Of a stretch of 64,000 nucleotides of DNA, positions 59,601 through 64,000 are shown in pieces (position 1 is the stretch's first letter; each line of letters opens with the position of its first letter). The position numbers were made by a program, and so were the translations under genes. The notes below the pieces were generated by a model that had not been told where the DNA came from, ran no database searches, and worked only from the letters and a program-made list of their open reading frames with translations. Source of the DNA: Nematopogon swammerdamellus (Eukaryota; Arthropoda; Insecta; Lepidoptera; Adelidae); NCBI GenBank assembly GCA_946902875.1, contig OX336340.1, forward strand, positions 17,747,566 through 17,811,565, given 5' to 3'.

Positions 59601-62600
59601 GCTCAGAATATAGCAGCTTTCGAGAAGAACCCCTTTTATTTCGCCAAAAAAGCTTTTAAGGAACAGCAGGGTACAATTAGGTTAAGTACGGACGAGATGT
59701 TCAACTACTTTAAATCCACATATACCACCCCGGAGGCGGATATAACTTACAGGGATCCACCAGCTCCAAAACCCAAAGAACCTGCTGTAGCATTTGATGC
59801 TGATTCACCGACGATGGAAGAGCTGGAATACCACATAAAAAGGAAACCAAATAGTTCCGCCCCGGGACCCGATGGCATACCATACATCATATACAAAAAA
59901 TGTCCATCAGTGCGGAAACACATGTTGAACATCTACAAAAGAATTTGGACGAACAGAGAAGTGCCAGACTGTCTTGGTAAAGCCTTGTTTATTCTTCTAC
60001 CAAAAAAGAAAGAAGTTACTGATCCCAAGGATATTAGACCTATAGCCCTTACGAACACAATTTCGAAAATATTCTTCTCCATTATACAGGCCAGACTACT
60101 CAAACACATGTGTACCAACGACTACTTACCGAAGAAGTACCAGAAAGGTTTTCTCCCAAGAGTTGCAGGGTGCCTCGAACATAATTCTTTGCTGACTGAA
60201 TGTCTTAGAGATGCAAGGAAGAATGAGAGACAATTAACTGCCACGTGGTTAGACTTTGAAAACGCCTTCGGTTCGGTGCGCCATGAGTTACTATTAAAGG
60301 CGCTAGAGTGGTATAATGTGCCACCTCTGATCTGTAATATAATAGCCTCCTACTACAAAAAACTTTCCTTTGTAATACAAGTAAAAGGCGAAACGGAGAA
60401 GACACCAGAAATTCGTTACGGCATAGGACTTTTCCAGGGTTGCTGCCTCTCTCCTGTCACATTTAACATTGTTATCAACATTCTAATTGATACGCTTGTC
60501 GTAAAAGAAAACAAATGGGGATACAGGTTCAAATATGGAGACACATATATGGCGGCCATCCTGGCATTTGCGGATGATATTACGCTGTTAACCCGCAATC
60601 CAAAACAAAATCAGGCGCTTCTTAAGGTGGTGGATGACTATTGTGAATGGACCAAAGGGATGAAGATAAAACCAGCGAAGTGCTACTGTTTGAGCTTAAC
60701 CAGGAAAGGTTCAAAGTTTACCTCGAGCAATCCAGGTCTGACAGTAGCCGGAAAACCAATCGCAACCGTGGCTGATGAAGCTCCTTTTAAATTCTTGGGC
60801 AAAAGGATCACCAGCAGAGGAAAGGAGCATCCTACTGATGATATTGTCCAACTTTTCGAAGAGAGCCTCCGCCAAACTGACAATCTTCCCCTCCTGGGTA
60901 CACAAAAGGCATGGATTTACGATAACTACCTGACATCAAAACTTTCATGGCCATTTCTCGTCTACGACTTCACAAAGCAAAACCTGGCTAAATTAGACTC
61001 GTATGTGACCAGATTCCTGAAATCATGGTTTGGACTGGCTCACCCGGCTGACTCGTCAACGCTATACAGATCTCACAATAACTTTGGACTGAACATTAAG
61101 AAACCGTCGATATTTTATCAAAAGGCGAGAATAGCCAAACGATGTATACTCAAAGACTCCAATGATAGCGCTATTCAAGCCTTACCCAACACATCACTAT
61201 CAGATGAACTGGAATCGAGACTCGACTTCTACAAATCATTCCAAGTTGGTACACGCACCAATAGATCTGGATTGGGCATAGAAACAGCAAAGTCTGATAA
61301 AGAAATACTGAAAGGTTTTGCTCAGGAGGACATGGAACAAGGCTTCAAACTTCACGCCTTAAACCTAGAAATGCAGAATGATTGGCTAACAGTGGGTGAC
61401 TTCTGCATCCCTCCTGCATTGAAGTGGAAATCCATAATATACAACTGGTCCCCTGAGCTGCTTAAGTTCTACTTAAATGCATTCCAGCTTACTCTCCCCG
61501 ACCCGAGTAACCTAGTTAGATGGGGGAAATCTACAAATAGACTATGCCCGTCATGTAAGGAGTTCGTAGGCACGGCCAAACATTTGTTATGCGGATGCAA
61601 AATACTACTTGAGCGAGGCCAGTATTCCTACCGTCATGATAAAGTCCTCCAAATCATCAGAGAGGCCATCAACCTGTCAATTGCACGGACCAGGAAAGGG
61701 CAAACCAGTAGCGGCTTCCAGAAGGTCAACTTTGTGAAACCTGGAGCCAATAAGCTGCCCAAAGATAGGACTAAACCTTCTTCAATTTTGGGAGCAGCAA
61801 AGGATTGGGAATTGTTGATGGACACACATGAGAAGCATTACCAAATGCCTTCGGAAATCTGTACCACAGCATTAAGACCGGATATACTCATATTCTCAAA
61901 AGCGACAAAGCATGTAGTACTTGTTGAACTTACAGTTCCATGGGAAAGTAACATACCGAAGGACCACAACATCAAACTTAACAAGTACTGCAACTTAGTA
62001 GACCGGATTGTGAGAAACGGATTCAAGACTGATCTCTTCGCTGTGGAAGTCGGAGCAAGAGGACTACCAGCGAAGTCGCTCTACAGTCTCTTCAAGAATC
62101 TAGGGCTCCCAAGATCGACGCTAAGCTCATATATGGAGAGAGCTTCGAAAACGTCACTGGAAGCATCCTACAGAATATGGATAGGTAGAGAGAGGGAGGT
62201 CGAGAGCGGGACTGGTGGTTTCCCCGCGTCCTAGTCAACGCAGACTAGCTGACGAGGGCTTGAAGCGAGCCGAAACGTGAAGCATGCGCGGGAAATTTAG
62301 AGTGGCCACTCGCTAGTCCCGACCTCGATTAATACCCTCCTCTACTGCCGATGGGCCCGGATATGTTCGGTGAAGCCATCGTAAGCTTAGATCCACACCT
62401 TCCTAGAGATTATGTAACAAAACCCGTACTTAACCAGTTGTAACATTGTCAATAAGTACAAAATGAGGACAGAATACCGACCTGTAGAGGTCTGTGCCGC
62501 CCACTTGGATCTTGTTCTCGTCCTGTATCTCTGCAGAGTGACTGCTCTTGCCGTACAGAATTAGTCCTCTCGTGTTGGTGTATGATAGGTACATATATTC

Positions 62601-63663
62601 ATTCTCTTGCCAGTCTTGGTCTGAAATATTTACAAATAAAATATAATTAGAAGACCCTAACCTCTTAAAAATAAAATTTCAGTTAGTATGATTTTTCGCG
62701 GAATTTTTTTTTGTCCTGAATATTTTTATTTATCAAGACTACAATATAAGCCAGGTGTGAATATTAAGATGAGTAGCTTGCTAGCAATTAACTGGTTGAC
62801 TGGTGTAAGACTTATTTTTACACTTTAGAAAGATGTAGGTGTATTTTGAAAGCACTTTTCAGACTAATAATAATTTTTCAATAATTTTTTTTACAATAAC
62901 CCAATTTTTTTAACTGTGCACTTCGAGCTGTCAAAGTCATTAGGTTGGCAGGACTGAATTCACCCCCCGCTTACTTCCTCACCTCTCCGCCGACGCCTAT
63001 CTGTACACGCCCTTGCTGTGTTTGTGTGTGTACTGATAGGCGTCGGCGGAGAGGTGAGCAAGTAAGCGGGGGGTGAATTCAGTCCTGCCAACCTAATGAC
63101 TTTGACAGCTCGAAGTGCACAGTTAAAAAAATTGGGTTATACCACCAAATTTTTTTTTATATGGAAACAGAAACAACACGAACTATTTACATAGCCGTTT
63201 CGGTGGACGTTTCATTCACCCATGTAGACGCTGTTTGTCTAAATAGATTTAGAATAGGAGCAGGGGGTTACTAGGGTTGACCTCAGTGTTGACCTCCAAC
63301 TAGCCTTCCCTCCCCCTCCCTTGTATTGTTCGTCTTGGAATTTTGCCGCGACGGTCTAATAGAAATAATCATATTTCGCAACATAGCTTCAACACAATCA
63401 TATTTTTATACTCACATGATCCATATATTTCAAATAACAGGAACAAGTCTTCAATATTATAAAACTTTACGCTTGTGTCGCACACAACTATGAGTACATC
63501 TGAAAGAATATTACGCACTATGCACATTATGCAGTAAGACTAAGTTTGAAAAATATAATTTGAAAAATATAAACCGGTGGCCTCTCGCTGACTACAAACC
63601 TTTAGTAATGCTTACCTTCACTGACTCCTGGGCCATATTCGCCGCGCGGGGAGTGCACATAAA
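56364..63663 (-). CDS. Probable beta-propeller (WD40-like) protein, 3' six exons, function unknown
   Basis: Six exons on the - strand (63663-63616, 63499-63416, 62620-62482, 58263-57977, 57008-56887, 56600-56364) join in frame into about 305 residues ending TGA at 56364. All donors are GT and all acceptors AG, and the phases fit at every junction. The product has repeated short blade-like segments: DVLIVVCDTSVKFYN, LSYTNTRGLILYG, CLNVSCGEVYILTRAGAILK, LVVHSNMLIIGTTQGEVEIY and DQHSIFMCTDSSIYKI. Alternating beta-strands with a W/Y-D end suggest a beta-propeller. No signal peptide or transmembrane segment is seen in this part. The N-terminus is not resolved; it may lie beyond 63664. I do not recognise the family: an F-box/WD-type protein is possible but no F-box is visible. 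The 62481-58264 intron carries a nearly complete retrotransposon, and the 3' flank is a long-TIR element. Confidence 0.75.
56887..57008 (-). CDS. Propeller gene exon
   Basis: Acceptor CTACTCCAG and donor GTGAGT. Encodes SADSRFHIRTDRQHMEVECP and NLSCLVVHSNMLIIGTTQGE, ending in phase 0. The upstream intron contains a 5S-headed SINE body and, further up, a separate SINE head. Confidence 0.78.
57109..57340 (-). mobile_element. 5S-SINE copy, internally deleted
   Basis: Poly-T at 57109 (A-tail on the - strand), then the family body to about 57225, and a remnant of the head start (GTCAGCCTCAGTAGCTCGGT) near 57313-57340. Confidence 0.6.
57826..57933 (-). mobile_element. Isolated 5S-like SINE head
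   Basis: The - strand reads GTCAGCCTCGGTAGCTCAGT, GTTAAGCAACGCTGAGCG, GTCAGTACTTGGATGGGTGA and GTTGGAGGCTGAC. This is the cleanest head in the window; the body is missing. It lies in the 57009-57976 intron of the propeller gene. Confidence 0.75.
57977..58263 (-). CDS. Propeller gene exon
   Basis: Acceptor ATCGCAG and donor GTAAGT. The longest exon (287 nt), encoding LDDKCCYFVNTKFELWGC, WKRVFFARYYGCNPIKCL, NVSCGEVYILTRAGAILKLL and AWYPSYACTPAFLVNN. GC content is clearly higher than in the flanking introns, as expected of coding sequence. Confidence 0.8.
58710..59005 (+). repeat. GTGCGAG-type repeat upstream of the retrotransposon ORF
   Basis: AAACCAGACAAGTGCGAGTC to GATACGGAAACCTACAAA. Its frame happens to be open into the retrotransposon, giving a spurious N-terminal extension of 81 codons. 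Confidence 0.8.
59019..62234 (+). CDS. Retrotransposon polyprotein: C2H2 finger, reverse transcriptase, CCHC, RLE endonuclease
   Basis: The frame is open from 58776, but its first 81 codons come from an older repeat; ATG 59019 (MNMDLKCSKCG) is the likely start, giving 1071 residues. Near the N-terminus is a C2H2 finger (C-x2-C-x12-H-x4-H). The RT shows KPNSSAPGPDGIPY, RPIALTNTISKIF, TATWLDFENAFGSV, GLFQGCCLSPVTFN and the catalytic FADD (about 60567-60578), then FKFLGKRI. Downstream are C-x2-C-x8-H-x4-C (LCPSCKEF to CGC, from 61542) and a PD-(D/E)xK-like nuclease with RPDILIF and VVLVELTVPWE. Order and spacing follow the R2-type layout. No stop or frameshift was seen, so the copy may be recent or still active. 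The TAG stop falls inside stem I of the hammerhead-like fold. Confidence 0.85.
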   Translation: MNMDLKCSKCGKQYKRKIWLEKHVKEKHSDSEAGQKAPVSSPPDTIDRVQPHTSQSVAQPSSHHEAFSPRDRLSLPSISETTWKQHDRCLAERLDLPGCRQSPEDQLYDFQGTIYNYFSELYPVRYHHNPMERENTFKAKLRRRKRELIKQLRKAKASGDRNLCHQLARAMRSILKLIQKVSEQITVVGNEFRKAQNIAAFEKNPFYFAKKAFKEQQGTIRLSTDEMFNYFKSTYTTPEADITYRDPPAPKPKEPAVAFDADSPTMEELEYHIKRKPNSSAPGPDGIPYIIYKKCPSVRKHMLNIYKRIWTNREVPDCLGKALFILLPKKKEVTDPKDIRPIALTNTISKIFFSIIQARLLKHMCTNDYLPKKYQKGFLPRVAGCLEHNSLLTECLRDARKNERQLTATWLDFENAFGSVRHELLLKALEWYNVPPLICNIIASYYKKLSFVIQVKGETEKTPEIRYGIGLFQGCCLSPVTFNIVINILIDTLVVKENKWGYRFKYGDTYMAAILAFADDITLLTRNPKQNQALLKVVDDYCEWTKGMKIKPAKCYCLSLTRKGSKFTSSNPGLTVAGKPIATVADEAPFKFLGKRITSRGKEHPTDDIVQLFEESLRQTDNLPLLGTQKAWIYDNYLTSKLSWPFLVYDFTKQNLAKLDSYVTRFLKSWFGLAHPADSSTLYRSHNNFGLNIKKPSIFYQKARIAKRCILKDSNDSAIQALPNTSLSDELESRLDFYKSFQVGTRTNRSGLGIETAKSDKEILKGFAQEDMEQGFKLHALNLEMQNDWLTVGDFCIPPALKWKSIIYNWSPELLKFYLNAFQLTLPDPSNLVRWGKSTNRLCPSCKEFVGTAKHLLCGCKILLERGQYSYRHDKVLQIIREAINLSIARTRKGQTSSGFQKVNFVKPGANKLPKDRTKPSSILGAAKDWELLMDTHEKHYQMPSEICTTALRPDILIFSKATKHVVLVELTVPWESNIPKDHNIKLNKYCNLVDRIVRNGFKTDLFAVEVGARGLPAKSLYSLFKNLGLPRSTLSSYMERASKTSLEASYRIWIGREREVESGTGGFPAS
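62224..62279 (+). ncRNA. Hammerhead-ribozyme-like core at retrotransposon 3' end
   Basis: The order matches a hammerhead: GTC at 62228-62230 (cleavage would follow C62230); stem I CTAGT 62231-62235 with ACTAG 62244-62248 around an 8-nt loop; CTGACGA at 62249-62255 (consensus CUGANGA); stem II 62256-62271, imperfect (GGCT with AGCC leaves G62256 extra, or GG/CC plus an inner GCT/AGC stem); GAAA at 62272-62275; stem III C25-G79, G26-U78, C27-G77, G28-C76, with U29-A75. All conserved core bases are present. Stem II and the short stem III are the weak points. Cleavage is untested. Confidence 0.55.
62482..62620 (-). CDS. Propeller gene exon
   Basis: Acceptor ATATTTCAG and donor GTCGGT. Encodes QDWQENEYMYLSYTNTRG, LILYGKSSHSAEIQ and VGGTDLYR. 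The intron to the next exon (62481-58264) is 4.2 kb and holds the zinc-finger retrotransposon in opposite orientation. Confidence 0.75.
62896..63140. mobile_element. Near-perfect fold-back element in propeller intron
   Basis: Arms of about 105-110 bp run from ATAACCCAATTTTTTTAACT to CGGCGTCGGCGG-type GC-rich inner parts and mirror to AGTTAAAAAAATTGGGTTAT at 63140; one inner mismatch noticed. The loop is about 25 bp (GTGTTTGTGTGTG). Confidence 0.9.
63151..63225 (-). mobile_element. 5S-SINE remnant
   Basis: TTTTTTTTATATGGAAACAG joined to AACTATTTACATAGCCGTTT; internally deleted. Confidence 0.55.
63416..63499 (-). CDS. Propeller gene exon
   Basis: Acceptor TTCTTTCAG and donor GTGAGT on the - strand. 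Encodes VLIVVCDTSVKFYN and IEDLFLLFEIYGS, a typical strand-turn-strand blade. The phase fits both neighbours. Confidence 0.72.
63616..63663 (-). CDS. Propeller gene, most upstream exon in window
   Basis: Read on the - strand, the donor GTAAGC follows a segment encoding VHSPRGEYGPGVSE. The one-base remainder completes the Asp codon of the next exon. An in-frame stop lies just upstream, so an acceptor (TTGAG, weak) at 63664 is assumed. The least certain exon of this gene. Confidence 0.5.
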
Positions 63664-64000
63664 CTCAAGTATTTCGTAAAATAATGAAGTCAGATCAAAA
63701 ACTTTATTCTCAGTTATAGCCAATGAAATCACCCACAAAACGATGTAAAACAAGTGAGGATTCATTTAGTAGAGCAGACGAATTTTTTGATCTCCAGGAA
63801 AAACAAAACATGCCCGACATTTTATCCAATTTTTCTAACCTAAAATTAACAAATCTCCTTTACAAATTGTATACTAAATTGTAGGTAGAGAACACTGCCA
63901 TTAAAACGCCCAACAACTTACGAACGTGGCCATTGAATACCATACACAAAAAAGTTTAGAAAAACAAGGAACCTTCAGCCAAAAATGATAAGACTTCACT

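Larger units (their letters stand above)
59006..62404 (+). mobile_element. Zinc-finger / RT / restriction-like endonuclease retrotransposon, nearly complete
   Basis: Non-LTR retrotransposon of the early-branching type that uses a restriction-like endonuclease (the R2/R4/Hero/NeSL group) and not an APE endonuclease. It sits in the 4.2-kb intron of the propeller gene, in the opposite orientation. The 3' boundary (62404) is set by comparison with the second copy (53155-54493): homology stops after CCACACCTTCCT with no poly-A tail. The 5' boundary is approximate: it abuts an older repeat ending near 59005. No target duplication was identified. A hammerhead-like core overlaps the end of the ORF. 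Confidence 0.85.

Overview
The window is nuclear DNA of an insect, most probably a moth or butterfly (Lepidoptera). It is AT-rich with small GC-rich patches. Genes are split into short exons with GT-AG introns. Nearly all the rest is transposon-derived: Helitrons ending in a hairpin plus CTAG, SINEs, RTE- and jockey-like fragments, hAT-type MITEs and fold-back elements. Lepidoptera is inferred from the look of these repeat families; the species cannot be read from the sequence.

Two host genes are supported. (1) The 3' part of a novel-type protein kinase C, best matched to PKC delta, lies on the + strand: seven exons from 14397 to 50085 give about 360 residues, covering the whole kinase domain and AGC C-tail. 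The first two exons are separated by a 31-kb intron packed with mobile DNA. The upstream C2-like and C1 exons are not in the window. (2) On the - strand, 63663 down to 56364, six phase-compatible exons give about 305 residues of a probable beta-propeller protein of unknown function, with the 5' end missing. A third candidate, an unrecognised two-exon gene on the - strand (48836 to 47996), lies antisense in a PKC intron.

Layout. 1-14396: repeats, probably the upstream PKC intron, with a Helitron carrying about 22 copies of a 68-bp satellite (6896-9800), an exact hAT MITE (10505-10885), a jockey-like fragment and a 43-bp minisatellite just before the first kinase exon. 14534-45718: the giant intron. 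Inside it, matching inverted ends at 23510 and 42975, plus one older repeat split between 23500 and 42984, suggest a single insertion of about 19.5 kb with unusual subterminal repeats. Two nearly identical palindromic Helitrons lie within it. 45719-50085: the remaining PKC exons. 50086-56363: intergenic, with MITEs, a truncated retrotransposon and a long-TIR element ending 33 bp from the stop codon of gene 2. 56364-63663: gene 2, whose large intron holds a nearly complete 3.4-kb retrotransposon with an uninterrupted open frame (C2H2 finger, reverse transcriptase, CCHC, restriction-like endonuclease).

Observations most worth following: a hammerhead-ribozyme-like core at the 3' end of that retrotransposon, identical in both copies; a SINE family with a 5S-rRNA-like head whose body core is shared with a tRNA-headed SINE; the split repeat that reveals the 19.5-kb insertion; and the Helitrons with facing satellite arrays.
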